Shown here one piece after another: positions 1 to 11,517 of a stretch of DNA of 64,000 nt. The stretch comes from Gemmatimonas phototrophica (GTDB taxonomy: Bacteria > Gemmatimonadota > Gemmatimonadetes > Gemmatimonadales > Gemmatimonadaceae): contig CAMBNV010000001.1 of the NCBI GenBank assembly GCA_945869195.1, forward strand, positions 186,001-250,000, written 5' to 3'. The notes under the pieces are model-generated. The model worked only from the letters and a program-made list of their open reading frames with translations. It did not search any database and was not told where the DNA came from. Made by a program: the position numbers and the translations under genes. Within the stretch, counting starts at the first letter, position 1. Each line of letters opens with the position of its first letter.

Positions 1-62
1 GTACTGCTGCCGCTGGTGCGTTGGCTAAACGGCTCGCTCGGTTTCCCGCCCGCGACCTCCCG

Positions 63-2702
63 CTAGCCCAGATCGCCGCTGGGGGAACGACCGCGCACAA
101 TCCCTTCCACTCGGCGGCTCGGATCGAACCAGCGGGCTGCCGCTCTACGCATCCGCGCCGGCGTAACGGAACCAATATCTTCGGGATAGCGTGCGATTTC
201 CTCTAGCGTGCCATGCATCCAGGCGTCCGCAATCTCACCGAGCACCGACGCGCCGGATCCCTTGCGGAGCTGCCAGGCGCCAATCGCGTGGCGCCGTGCC
301 CGTTCGAGTTCATCGGGACGTACTTCCTCCGCGACAAAGCGCGCGAACTCGCGGAGGAGACTCTCCCGCGCCTGTTCCTCTTTCTCCGGCGAGGTCGCGA
401 TGTACGCCGCAAAGCTCCCACCGACCCGTCGGACGAACGGGCGGGCCATGACCGCATAGGCGAGTGACTGGCGGTCTCGTAGCTCCTCAAAGAACCGACC
501 GCCGAGTCCGCTCGCGACACTACTCAGCATCTCGGCGTCGAAGCGCGAGGGGTCGCCGTACGATGGTCCATCAAAGAGCAGGGAAAGTGCCGTCTGCGCC
601 TTCTCTCGCTCTTCGACGCAGACGCGGGAGAGCAGCGGCCAGGGCAGAACCTGCACCGCCGGCACCGCCGTGTGGCGCAGGGGGTCGAACCGACTCGCCA
701 GGAGGTCAGCGGCCTGCTGTGGGTCGATGTCGCCGACGGCGACGAGCACCGAGGACGAGTGCGGCACGCGCTCGGTGTGCCACTGTGCGATTCGGTCGCG
801 CGTTATCGCGCCAATCGACTCCTCGGTACCAAGCGTGGATCGGCCAAATGGATGCCCGGGCCAGGCGGCGGCGGCGGCGAGTCGCATGGGTTGGCGATAC
901 ATGTCGTCGCGGAGCGAGGCGAGGGCCGCGATCGCGACAGCCCGCTCGGCCTCCACACCGTCCGCGGGAAAGAGGGGCGACAGCACGAGGTCGGCGAGCA
1001 GCTCAGCCGCCGCGCCGAACTGACGTGCCGGAACACCGAGCGTCCACTGCATGGTCTCGGTGCCGACGCTCGCGGAGGGGATCCCGCCGAGCAACTCGGC
1101 GTCCTCGGCGAGACGCGATGCCGTACGCCGCGCGGTGCCTCGGAGCACGGCGCGCGCCATCAGCGTCGTGATGCCGCTCTCCGCCTCGGTTTCCTGGACT
1201 ACACCGCCGACAATGAAGCAGCCAAGATGCGCGAGTGCCGCCCCTGGACGGCGCCGCACGAGAATCGGCACGCCATGCGCCGACCGAAAGAGGTGAATGC
1301 CATCGACGACACGCTCACACTGGGCCACCAACTTTCGTGGTGAGGGAGTCGCCACGGAAGGTGCGGTCGGCTCGATCGGTGCCGGTCGCTCGGACTCGAG
1401 CGCCCGGCGCACTGCGGTGGCATCGACGCCGAGCGCGGCGGTACCCCGCGGGCGATACGTCACCAGCGCCGCCTGCTCGGGATCGATCCACCGCTCGGCG
1501 ACCTCGGTGATGCGGGCCGCATCGACGGCGAAGAGGGCCTCGTGATACGTCACCCCGCGACCCCAGTCGCCACGGAGTTCCCAGGACCCGAGAAAGTTGG
1601 CCTGACCGTCGGTGGATTCAAGGCCGCGCAGCCACTGGGCCTCGAGGAGGCAGCGCGCGCGTTCGATTTCTCCGGCGGAGACCTCCCCCTCGCGCACCCG
1701 GCGCAGCTGGTCCCAGATCGCACGCGCGGCCGCCGGGAGATCGGTGGCGCGGGCGCGGGCATGCACGACGAAGACACCCAGTTCAGTGGGCGCGTAACCG
1801 TAGGCCGTGACACTCGACACGAGCCGCCGATCGCGCGCCGCACGCACGAGCCGCGAGGCACGACCGCCGGCGAGCACCGTGGCAAGGACCTCGAGCGCGG
1901 GCGTGTCTGCGTGCGCAAGCTCTGGTGTACGCCAACCGAACACCAGCTCGGCCTGGGCGATGTCACCTTCCCAGTCGCGGGTGCGAAACCCCGGCAGCTC
2001 GTGCTCGACGGGTCCTGGGGTGCGTACTACGGTGGCGTCGGGAAGCGGGCCGTAGAGCCGCGTCGCCTGGTCAATCGCGTCGTCGACGTCGATATCTCCA
2101 ACAATCGCGATGACGGTGTTTGACGGCCGGTAGTAGTTGCGATAGAACGCGACGACCTGGTCACGCGTGAAGCCACGCAGCGCGTGTTCGCGGCCCATCC
2201 GCCAGCGCCGGATGCGGTGCCGGTCATGCAGCAGCTCGAAGAGCGACTCGGTCGCAAGCGCCGAGGGCGTGTCTGCCTTGCGCTTCGTCTCCTCGATGAT
2301 GACCTCGAGCTCGCGTGCGAGCTCGTCGGCGGCGATCACCGAGTTCGCATAGGCGTCGGCCTGCACCTCAAGACCCGCGACGAGGCCCGAGGCGGGGAGG
2401 ACCGTGTAGTAGTGCGTGTGGTCGTAAATCGTCCCGGCGTTGAGATAGCCGCCGGCAGCCTTCGTCTCGCGGGCGATCTCGCCGACGCCGCGGCTGGGGG
2501 TCCCCTTGAAATACATGTGCTCAAGTACGTGCGCGATGCCGATCAGATCGTCCGGCTCGTCAAAGTAGCCGGCCTTCACCCAGGTCACGATCGCCACGAC
2601 CGGCGCGGTGGCGTCCCGGCGTGCAAGGATGGTGAGTCCGTTGGGCAGCCGCGCTCGACGGACCGCGCCTGGCGTGATCAGGGCGTGCAGCTGGGCAGTC
2701 AC
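63..2702 (-). CDS. M16 family zinc metallopeptidase, two-domain (catalytic plus inactive half)
   Basis: Pitrilysin/M16 peptidase of about 879 residues. The inverted zinc motif HVLEH (H58xxEH62, counted from the GTG start) is followed 76 residues later by E138 in VIIEE, the usual spacing of the third ligand. The second half (from about residue 480) repeats the M16 fold, but the zinc motif is replaced by SGITTLMARA. The protein therefore looks like a natural fusion of a catalytic and a non-catalytic subunit, which many bacteria encode as two adjacent genes. The GTG at 2700-2702 is chosen because an upstream in-frame ATG would overlap the preceding TPR gene. No signal peptide follows this start, so location is uncertain. 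It is the last gene of a minus-strand run and its substrate is unknown. Confidence 0.88.
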   Translation of the reverse strand: MTAQLHALITPGAVRRARLPNGLTILARRDATAPVVAIVTWVKAGYFDEPDDLIGIAHVLEHMYFKGTPSRGVGEIARETKAAGGYLNAGTIYDHTHYYTVLPASGLVAGLEVQADAYANSVIAADELARELEVIIEETKRKADTPSALATESLFELLHDRHRIRRWRMGREHALRGFTRDQVVAFYRNYYRPSNTVIAIVGDIDVDDAIDQATRLYGPLPDATVVRTPGPVEHELPGFRTRDWEGDIAQAELVFGWRTPELAHADTPALEVLATVLAGGRASRLVRAARDRRLVSSVTAYGYAPTELGVFVVHARARATDLPAAARAIWDQLRRVREGEVSAGEIERARCLLEAQWLRGLESTDGQANFLGSWELRGDWGRGVTYHEALFAVDAARITEVAERWIDPEQAALVTYRPRGTAALGVDATAVRRALESERPAPIEPTAPSVATPSPRKLVAQCERVVDGIHLFRSAHGVPILVRRRPGAALAHLGCFIVGGVVQETEAESGITTLMARAVLRGTARRTASRLAEDAELLGGIPSASVGTETMQWTLGVPARQFGAAAELLADLVLSPLFPADGVEAERAVAIAALASLRDDMYRQPMRLAAAAAWPGHPFGRSTLGTEESIGAITRDRIAQWHTERVPHSSSVLVAVGDIDPQQAADLLASRFDPLRHTAVPAVQVLPWPLLSRVCVEEREKAQTALSLLFDGPSYGDPSRFDAEMLSSVASGLGGRFFEELRDRQSLAYAVMARPFVRRVGGSFAAYIATSPEKEEQARESLLREFARFVAEEVRPDELERARRHAIGAWQLRKGSGASVLGEIADAWMHGTLEEIARYPEDIGSVTPARMRRAAARWFDPSRRVEGIVRGRSPSGDLG

Positions 2703-2730
2703 GACGGAGCGAGCGTGTGTGGGACGACGA

Positions 2731-3843
2731 TCAGTGGAGAATCCGCAGCAGCCCGGCGTCGGCGCTGGCACGGAGAAAGCTCTCCGCGTCCCGCGTGGGA
2801 ATCAGCACGCCCGTGAGCGCGAATCCGCGGCGCGCTTCGGCCTGCATGAACTCCTCGAGCGAGCGATCCTTGGCACCGCCACTCGCATCACGCATTGCCC
2901 CAACGATCTCCTCCCAGGTGCCGTCGCAGCGCTGACCGTTGCGACCCTCGACGCGGTGTAGCTCGGGCGCTTTTTTGCTGTCCGACAGATCGGCGAGCAG
3001 CGCGCCGAACAGCTCGAGCTGCGCGCGCGCCTGCTTTTGCGCGCGCCTGCTCGCGCGCGTCTCGATCTCCGCAAGCATCTCCTCGAGCGCGTCGACCACC
3101 GGCGTGAGTTCGACGATACGCTCCTCCCAGATACCGAGCGACGGATCGTCATCCTTGATTCGGAGGTGCGACTTTTTGAGCTCCATCAGCCGCCAGATAC
3201 CGAGCTCGTCCCAGTGATCCTCGGGCTTGGTCCGCTCGAGATGGAAGAGCGCCGCCTCAAACTGTTCGCGGTCGTAGAGAAGGTTGCCGAGGTATATCCT
3301 GGCTTCACTGTGATCGGGATCGAGCTGGAGCGCGCGCTTGAGCGTCTCCTCCGCCCCGGCATCATCCCCGAGGCGATGCTGTGTGTAGGCGACCATCGAC
3401 ACCACCTCGGCGTTCTCCGGCTCCTGCTGCACCGCGACCTCGAAGAATTCCATGGCGGCGGCGACCATCTCCTCACGAAAGAGGGCGCGCCCGACCTGGA
3501 GCATGAGCTCGGTGTCATCTGCGTAGCCGAGCTCGAGAATGCGATTGAAGGCCTTGAGCGCCTGGGGCTTCTGACCGAAGCGCAAGAGCGTCTCGCCGAG
3601 GCCGGCGAGCGCGTCCTCATGCTCAGGATCGAGGACGAGTGACTCTTCGAAGGCCTTGCGGGCCCACGCGAACTCGTCACGCGCGAGGCGAGCATAGCCG
3701 ACTCCCACGTACAGCTCGACGGCGTTGGGATAGAGGCCGAGCCCCTCACGGAGCATCGTCAGGGCCTCGTCGTAACTCCCATCGTTGTACAGCTCGTGCG
3801 CGCGCTCGTCGTACTCCTCAGAACTCAGGAACGGAGAGGGCAT
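2731..3843 (-). CDS. Tetratricopeptide repeat protein
   Basis: Protein of 370 residues dominated by TPR units from about residue 10 to 230 (repeating A-L-x-x-G/A-x2-Y and A-x3-F/Y-x2-A-L-x-L-x-P signatures, for example LYNDGSYDEAL and YPNAVELYVGVGYA). A more charged Arg/Ala helical region follows at about 250-310, and the C-terminal part is unassigned. There is no signal peptide or membrane segment, so it is probably a cytoplasmic scaffold. A strong Shine-Dalgarno AGGAGG (3855-3860, minus strand) lies 11 nt upstream of the ATG. The M16 peptidase starts 28 nt downstream, which suggests co-transcription. The specific function is not recognisable. Confidence 0.85.
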   Translation of the reverse strand: MPSPFLSSEEYDERAHELYNDGSYDEALTMLREGLGLYPNAVELYVGVGYARLARDEFAWARKAFEESLVLDPEHEDALAGLGETLLRFGQKPQALKAFNRILELGYADDTELMLQVGRALFREEMVAAAMEFFEVAVQQEPENAEVVSMVAYTQHRLGDDAGAEETLKRALQLDPDHSEARIYLGNLLYDREQFEAALFHLERTKPEDHWDELGIWRLMELKKSHLRIKDDDPSLGIWEERIVELTPVVDALEEMLAEIETRASRRAQKQARAQLELFGALLADLSDSKKAPELHRVEGRNGQRCDGTWEEIVGAMRDASGGAKDRSLEEFMQAEARRGFALTGVLIPTRDAESFLRASADAGLLRILH

Positions 3844-3923
3844 GGGGCGTGTGACCTCCTGTTCGGGGGACTGTACGAGAAACTAGTCGGTCACTTCACC
3901 GCCCAACAGCGGACGAAAAACGT

Positions 3924-4826
3924 TTAGGCCGATGCGGCCAAGCAGACCGCCACCTCGGCCGCGAGGGCCGCGTTCTGCTCCAACAACGCAAGGTTCGCCT
4001 GCAAAGATCGACCGCCGGTGGCCCGCTCGACGGCGGCGAGCAGGAACGGGGTGAGTCCGGCGCCGCGCACGCCAGCCACCCTCGCCTCGACGAGCGCGGA
4101 TTGCACCGCGCGCTCGACCAGTTCGTCGTCGAGCGCTACCGCCGACGGCAGTGGTTGGACGACCAGGAGCGCGCTCGGTCGACCGAGTGACCGCGAGGCA
4201 GTGAACACGGCGGCAATTTCGGCGGCCGAGTCGACGCGGGATGAGACCCCGAGCCCTGTGCTCGAGGTAAAGAAGCCCGGAAATTCGTTGGTGCGGTAGC
4301 CGAGGACGGTGACGCCGAGCGATTCTAGGCGCTCCAACGTCGCGGGGAGATCGAGGATCGATTTGGCCCCGGCGCAGACGACCACCACACTCGATCGGCC
4401 GAGCTCGGCCAGGTCGGCCGACTCATCGAAGGCTGGTTCGCGATGAACTCCGCCAATCCCGCCAGTCGCGAATACGTCGAGTCCGGCGGCGACACAGCAG
4501 GCCAGCGTCGCCGCGACCGTGGTTGCCCCATCTCCCTGCCGCACGGCGATCAGGGGCAGGTCGCGAGCGGAGACCTTCGCGACGCCGTCGCGGCGGAGAA
4601 ATCGGTCGAGATCGTCACCGTCGAGTCCGACCATGAGATCCCCGCTGACGATCGCCGTGACGGCGGGGACCGCACCCTTTGCGTGGATGGCGGCGCGCAT
4701 CCGCCGGTCGGCCTCGCGGTTGGACGGGATCGGTAGTCCCTGGGCGAGAACCGAGCTCTCGAGCGCTACGATCGCGAGGCCCGCGGCGCGAGCGGCAGCG
4801 GCTTCCCTGCCCCAACGCAGCTGCAT
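3924..4826 (-). CDS. psuG: Pseudouridine-5'-phosphate glycosidase
   Basis: PsuG/IndA family enzyme of 300 residues. The family reversibly cleaves the C-glycosidic bond of pseudouridine 5'-phosphate to uracil and ribose 5-phosphate. Diagnostic blocks are ALESSVLAQGLP near the N terminus (E23), KVSARDLP (K84), ATGGIGGVHRE, and CAGAKSILDL (K155), matching the Glu/Lys/Lys active-site set of the family. Start: ATG at 4826 (MQLRWG); a GTG two codons earlier is possible, and longer starts would run into the upstream aminotransferase gene. No PsuK kinase is adjacent, so the source of the phosphate substrate lies elsewhere. Cytoplasmic. Confidence 0.93.
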   Translation of the reverse strand: MQLRWGREAAAARAAGLAIVALESSVLAQGLPIPSNREADRRMRAAIHAKGAVPAVTAIVSGDLMVGLDGDDLDRFLRRDGVAKVSARDLPLIAVRQGDGATTVAATLACCVAAGLDVFATGGIGGVHREPAFDESADLAELGRSSVVVVCAGAKSILDLPATLERLESLGVTVLGYRTNEFPGFFTSSTGLGVSSRVDSAAEIAAVFTASRSLGRPSALLVVQPLPSAVALDDELVERAVQSALVEARVAGVRGAGLTPFLLAAVERATGGRSLQANLALLEQNAALAAEVAVCLAASA

Positions 4827-4851
4827 CTTCACTGACCGACAGCCGTTGGAT

Positions 4852-6042
4852 TCAGGTGACAGTCGGGCGGCTGCCGTCGAACGCGCGCCACGCCTCGGTT
4901 GCGAGGATATCGTCGATCTCACCCACCACGCGCTCGACCTCGTCGTCGGTCGTATAAAAGTGCGGCGCCACGCGAATACCCGCGCCCGGGCGGTAGTCGA
5001 TCACGACGTCTCGAGCGAGCAGTGCCTGCGCCACCTCGGCGCCATGGGGAACGTCAAAGGCGAGGGACCCGCCCCGACGCTCGGGATCGCGCGGCGCCGA
5101 GAGACGGTAGCCGCGCGCATCAGCGAGGGTGACCAGCCGCGCAATCTGACGCACGCTCTTCGCGCGGATTGCCGGCACGCCCGCGGCCGCGACGATGCGA
5201 GGCCCCTCGGTGCCCGCATACAGCGCTGGAACGACGGGTGTCCCCCCGAGCCACCGCTGGATTCCCGAGGCGTACTCCAGAGCGCTGTCGAAGGCGAACG
5301 GCCGCTGGTGCGCCTGCCAGCCGGTGAGGGCGGGCGCGAAGCGTTCGCTCGCCGACGGAGACGCGTAGAGGAAGCAGCCTCCAGGCCCGCCGCAGAGCCA
5401 CTTGAGCACACCGCCCGTGTAGAAGTCCACACCGCTGGCTTTCACGTCAACGGGGATCACGCCGACGGCGTGATAGGCATCGAGCGAGACGACAGCGCCC
5501 ATGGCATGGGCATGCGCGCAGAGCGCATCGGCGTCGAGGATGAAGGCTGATCGGAACAGCACATGCGAGACGCAAACGAGTGCGGTGCGTTCGTCGATGG
5601 TGGCGTGGAGGCGCGCCTGGTCAATGCTGATGCCGTCGTCGCTGGGGACGACAACGACCCGGGCGCCGAGTTTGGGCGCGAGCTGCTCGACCGTGTAGCG
5701 CACACTCGGGAAGTCGAGCGCGGTCATGACCACGGTGTCGCGCCCGGCGCGAAAGTCCATCGCGGTGAGGATCGCGGCCTGCGCGAGGGTGACCGTCGGC
5801 GCCATCGCGACCTCGTGCGACCCCCCGCCGATCAGCGGAGCGATCAGGTCGCCGACGGTGAGGGGCAGCTCCCACCAACCGCGCGCCCAGGCGCGCACCC
5901 CCCACGTTGCCCACGAGTCGGCGTACTCGGCGAGTCGCTCCGGGACCGCACGCGGCATCGCGCCGAGCGAGTTGGAGACGAGATACGTACTGCGCGCGAG
6001 AATCGGGAACTCGTCGCGGAACCGCAGGAGCGGATCGGTCAC
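4852..6042 (-). CDS. Class V aminotransferase / kynureninase-like PLP enzyme
   Basis: Fold-type I PLP enzyme of about 396 residues, resembling kynureninase/isopenicillin-N-epimerase-like members of aminotransferase class V. The cofactor lysine is K214 in TGGVLKWLCGGPG, and LDAYHAVGVIPVDV supplies the PLP-pyridine Asp. The GTG at 6040-6042 (VTDPLLRFRDEFP) is chosen because the conserved region begins there; longer starts would invade the divergent patatin gene. No other kynurenine-pathway gene is nearby, so the substrate is unassigned. It lies 25 nt upstream of psuG and is probably co-transcribed with it. Confidence 0.85.
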   Translation of the reverse strand: MTDPLLRFRDEFPILARSTYLVSNSLGAMPRAVPERLAEYADSWATWGVRAWARGWWELPLTVGDLIAPLIGGGSHEVAMAPTVTLAQAAILTAMDFRAGRDTVVMTALDFPSVRYTVEQLAPKLGARVVVVPSDDGISIDQARLHATIDERTALVCVSHVLFRSAFILDADALCAHAHAMGAVVSLDAYHAVGVIPVDVKASGVDFYTGGVLKWLCGGPGGCFLYASPSASERFAPALTGWQAHQRPFAFDSALEYASGIQRWLGGTPVVPALYAGTEGPRIVAAAGVPAIRAKSVRQIARLVTLADARGYRLSAPRDPERRGGSLAFDVPHGAEVAQALLARDVVIDYRPGAGIRVAPHFYTTDDEVERVVGEIDDILATEAWRAFDGSRPTVT

Positions 6043-6169
6043 AGGCGTATCGACAGGGGGTAGACAGAGACGGGGTCGACGGAAAGTTACCCCCAGAGTA
6101 CGTTGAATGCAGCGGCAGTCCAAGCTCAGACGGAGCCGACCTGTCCGATGAAAATTGGAGTCCGCCATT

Positions 6170-7285
6170 ATGAGTTCGCTAATGAAGACCGACCTCGTGC
6201 TTCCACCCAAGGTCGCCCTTGTCCTTGGCGGCGGTGGGCTCAAGGGGTTCGCGCATATTGGCGTGTTGCGCGCGTTCCAGGACCGCGGAATCCGCCCGAC
6301 GGTGGTCGCGGGCACGAGCATCGGCTCGTTGATCGCCGCGGCCTACGTGGGCGGGATGCCGATCGACGAGATGGAGCGGCGCGCACTCGCCCTGACAAAG
6401 CCCGACCTCTTTCGGATCGACCACGTGTCGATGCTGACTAAACGGATGCTCTCGCCGGCACTGTATCTCGGAAAACCGCTCGAAAAACTGGTTCGCGACA
6501 TCGTGCCGAGTGGGACGTTTCGGGATCTCTCTCGTCCGTTGCTCGTGAACACCGTCGACCTCGAGTCGGCCTCCCAAGTCGTATGGGGACTTCCCGGCCT
6601 ACAGGACGTCACCGTCTGGGAGGCGGTCTATGCCTCCTGCGCGCTCCCGGGGTTCTTTCCGCCGGGCATCGTGGCTGGGCGAACCTGCGCGGACGGCGGC
6701 ATCTCGGACAACGTCCCAGCCCTTGCCGCCTCGTACGGCATGGACGCGGTCATTGCGGTCGACGTCGGGAGCACGAACATCGCGCGGGCGCGTCGAATCA
6801 GGCAGAAGGGGTTTGCCGCGATCTACATGCGCTCGGCCCAGATCCTGATGAAGCGGCTGCAAGGGCTCCAGCTCGAATCCTGGACAGGGCCGCCGCTTCT
6901 GCTCGTGCGCCCCGCCATCTGGCAGTACGGCATGTTCAGCTTTGCGCACGTGGAACGGATGATTGTGCTCGGGTACGAGGCGGCGAACGACGCGCTCGAC
7001 CGCGCCGGTGCGTCGATGATCCTCGGTGGCGTCTGGCCGCGTCGACTGGTGGAGGTACGCGTCGACCGCGAGGCCTGCACCGGTTGCACGCTCTGCGCGA
7101 CTCTCGCGCCTCACCTGATGACCATGGACCAGGACGGGAAGGCAGAGGTGCTGGTGAGTCCCGTGGAGTGGTCCCGCGCCGACGGCGAGTTCGTACACCA
7201 GTGCCCGACGCACGCGATTCATGCCTCGAGCATCCACGGCGAAATCCGGCGTGAAACACTCAAAATGCCTGTCCTCGAGGAGTGA
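6170..7285 (+). CDS. Patatin-like phospholipase with C-terminal 4Fe-4S ferredoxin segment
   Basis: 371 residues. Residues 15-230 form a patatin domain: oxyanion loop GGGGLKG (20-26), nucleophile elbow GTSIG (S50) and DGG (D175), the complete Ser/Asp dyad. After a linker, residues about 297-352 carry C303-x2-C306-x2-C309 and C345-P, the pattern of a single-cluster 4Fe-4S ferredoxin. Lipid acyl-hydrolase activity is expected from the family; the role of the cluster is unknown. The ATG at 6170 is preceded by GGAG at 6157-6160 with 9-nt spacing. No signal peptide. Only 14 nt separate it from aconitase, itself an Fe-S enzyme. Confidence 0.9.
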   Translation: MSSLMKTDLVLPPKVALVLGGGGLKGFAHIGVLRAFQDRGIRPTVVAGTSIGSLIAAAYVGGMPIDEMERRALALTKPDLFRIDHVSMLTKRMLSPALYLGKPLEKLVRDIVPSGTFRDLSRPLLVNTVDLESASQVVWGLPGLQDVTVWEAVYASCALPGFFPPGIVAGRTCADGGISDNVPALAASYGMDAVIAVDVGSTNIARARRIRQKGFAAIYMRSAQILMKRLQGLQLESWTGPPLLLVRPAIWQYGMFSFAHVERMIVLGYEAANDALDRAGASMILGGVWPRRLVEVRVDREACTGCTLCATLAPHLMTMDQDGKAEVLVSPVEWSRADGEFVHQCPTHAIHASSIHGEIRRETLKMPVLEE

Positions 7286-7299
7286 GATAGATTCCACCC

Positions 7300-10017
<2,718 letters not shown>

Positions 10018-10033
10018 TCCAGCGGACGGCTGC

Positions 10034-10912
10034 ATGAGCGTCCGGGTCCTCTACAACCCAGCCTCCGGTCGCGGCCGAGGTGCGCGGGCGATCGTCGGCA
10101 TTCGTGCCGCGTTCGCCCGTTGTGGTTTCACCGACGTGCGCGGGACGAAGCACGCGGGCGATGAAGACCGGCTCCTGCGCGAAGCGATCGAGGACGGGAT
10201 CGAGACGATCGTCGTCTCAGGGGGCGACGGCACGTGGAGCAGGTGCGCCGTGCCCCTCGCGCGGGCGGGCTCGCCAGCACGCATGGCCTTTCTCGCGGCG
10301 GGCACGGGCAACGATTTCGCGAAGAATCTCAGAATCGATGCGCGCGATCCCCGCGCACTCGCCGAGGGCCTGGCCGACGGAGGGTTGCGCGAACGTCGGG
10401 TCGACCTGGGCCGCGTGGACGACTGCTGGTTCCTTAACGTCGCCGGCTTCGGGTTCGACGTCGCCGTGTTACGTGCCAGCTTGCGGCAGCAGCGGTTGCG
10501 AGGCGCCGCCGTCTACGTGGTGAGTGCGCTACAAGAGCTCTTCCGCTTCCCGGGGCTCCCGATCGCCGTCGACGGTGCGCCGCCGCGGACGCACCTGCTC
10601 GCGGTCTTCTCCAACGGAACGCATTTCGGCGGCACTTTTCATATTGCACCCGGGGCGCGGATCGACGATGGGATGATCGACACCGTCCTGGTCCGCGACC
10701 TGCCGCGCCTCGCGCGGCTACCGCTGTTGGCGCGCGCGATCCGCGGTACCCATCTCCGCGGCCCGCACGCCACGCAGCAGCGCACGGCGCAAGTCAGCTT
10801 GCAGTTCGCGGACGCGCCCTGGTTCCAGGCCGATGGCGAACTCTGCCGCGCTGCGGGCGCGTCGGTTCAGGTCGCGAGCGTGCCTGGCGCACTCCGCGTC
10901 ATCGACGCGTAG
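10034..10912 (+). CDS. Diacylglycerol kinase family lipid kinase
   Basis: 292-residue protein of the DAGK catalytic / YegS-BmrU family. It has the N-terminal YNPASGRG motif, the nucleotide-binding SGGDGTW loop, AAGTGNDFAKN, and the downstream F-x-N-G-x-x-F-G-G segment (FSNGTHFGGTFHIAP). Such enzymes phosphorylate diacylglycerol or related lipids using ATP. The substrate cannot be fixed from sequence. ATG start, 16 nt after acnA. Cytoplasmic or peripheral membrane. Confidence 0.9.
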   Translation: MSVRVLYNPASGRGRGARAIVGIRAAFARCGFTDVRGTKHAGDEDRLLREAIEDGIETIVVSGGDGTWSRCAVPLARAGSPARMAFLAAGTGNDFAKNLRIDARDPRALAEGLADGGLRERRVDLGRVDDCWFLNVAGFGFDVAVLRASLRQQRLRGAAVYVVSALQELFRFPGLPIAVDGAPPRTHLLAVFSNGTHFGGTFHIAPGARIDDGMIDTVLVRDLPRLARLPLLARAIRGTHLRGPHATQQRTAQVSLQFADAPWFQADGELCRAAGASVQVASVPGALRVIDA

Positions 10913-10953
10913 CGCGATTGCGCCGGGCACGCCGGCACTCCAGACTTCTTTCA

Positions 10954-11517
10954 ATGCGAACCTCACTCGGAAGTTTGGCGGGCCTCGTCTTCATTGCGCT
11001 GGCATCGCCCGCACTTGCTCAGGCCCCAACTGGCGAACTGAAGGTCGGCGATCTAGCCCCCGACTTCACCCTGCCGGCGTCTACGAAAGCGGGCGTCAAC
11101 CCTACGCCGATCACCCTGAGCGGCCTGCGGGGGCAGACCGTTGTCCTTGCCTACTTTCCCAAGGCGCGGACCGCTGGCTGAACGGCTCAAATGGAGGCGT
11201 ACCGTGATCAGTACGCCACGATTTTCAATAACGGCAATGGTGTCACAGTGCTGGCAATCAGCACCGATGCCGTGGCGGTGCAGCAGAGCTGGGCGGCGGA
11301 GAAGAACTTCTCCGTGACGTTTGTCAGTGACGCCAATGGCGTGACTGGCGAGCTCTACGCCGTAAAGTTTCCCGTCGGCAACTTTCTCCGGCGGGTTGTT
11401 TTCGTGATCGGACCGGATGGCCGGATCGCGCACATCATGCGGCCGTTCCGCGAACTCTCGGCGGAGGCCTACATCGAGCTGGGAGCTGCTGTGAAAAAGG
11501 CGCGCGGCGGAGACTGA
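10954..11517 (+). CDS. Exported peroxiredoxin with in-frame UGA at the peroxidatic Cys (candidate selenoprotein)
   Basis: Read through the TGA at 11179-11181, this is a 187-residue AhpC/TSA-type (BCP-like) peroxiredoxin. Residues 1-22 form a signal peptide ending ALA, so the protein is probably periplasmic. The fold motif GDLAPDFTLP is followed by PKARTAG-UGA-TAQMEAY. In the family, the position occupied by UGA (residue 76) is the peroxidatic cysteine of the TxxC motif, and T73 is conserved. The 111 codons after UGA are open, use normal codons and contain the expected FVIGPDGRI strand. No resolving Cys is present, so it would act as a 1-Cys type. The stop overlaps the glycerate kinase start by one base. 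Alternatives are a recent Cys-TGC to TGA nonsense mutation or a sequencing error. A SECIS-like hairpin follows the UGA. No sel genes are in this window. Confidence 0.75.
11196..11217 (+). promoter_or_regulatory. Candidate bacterial SECIS hairpin
   Basis: Perfect inverted repeat GGCGTAC / GTACGCC (11196-11202 and 11211-11217) enclosing the 8-nt loop CGTGATCA. The loop begins 21 nt after the in-frame UGA, within the 16-37 nt window used for bacterial SECIS models, and it has G as its second base as those models require. The hairpin is inside the coding sequence, as bacterial SECIS elements are. Recognition by SelB is an inference. Confidence 0.6.

Noticed and set aside
11191-11517. Separate 108-residue protein starting at ATG 11191 after the UGA
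   Set aside because: It would lack the active-site half of the peroxiredoxin fold and has no Shine-Dalgarno; read-through or a pseudogene explains it better.
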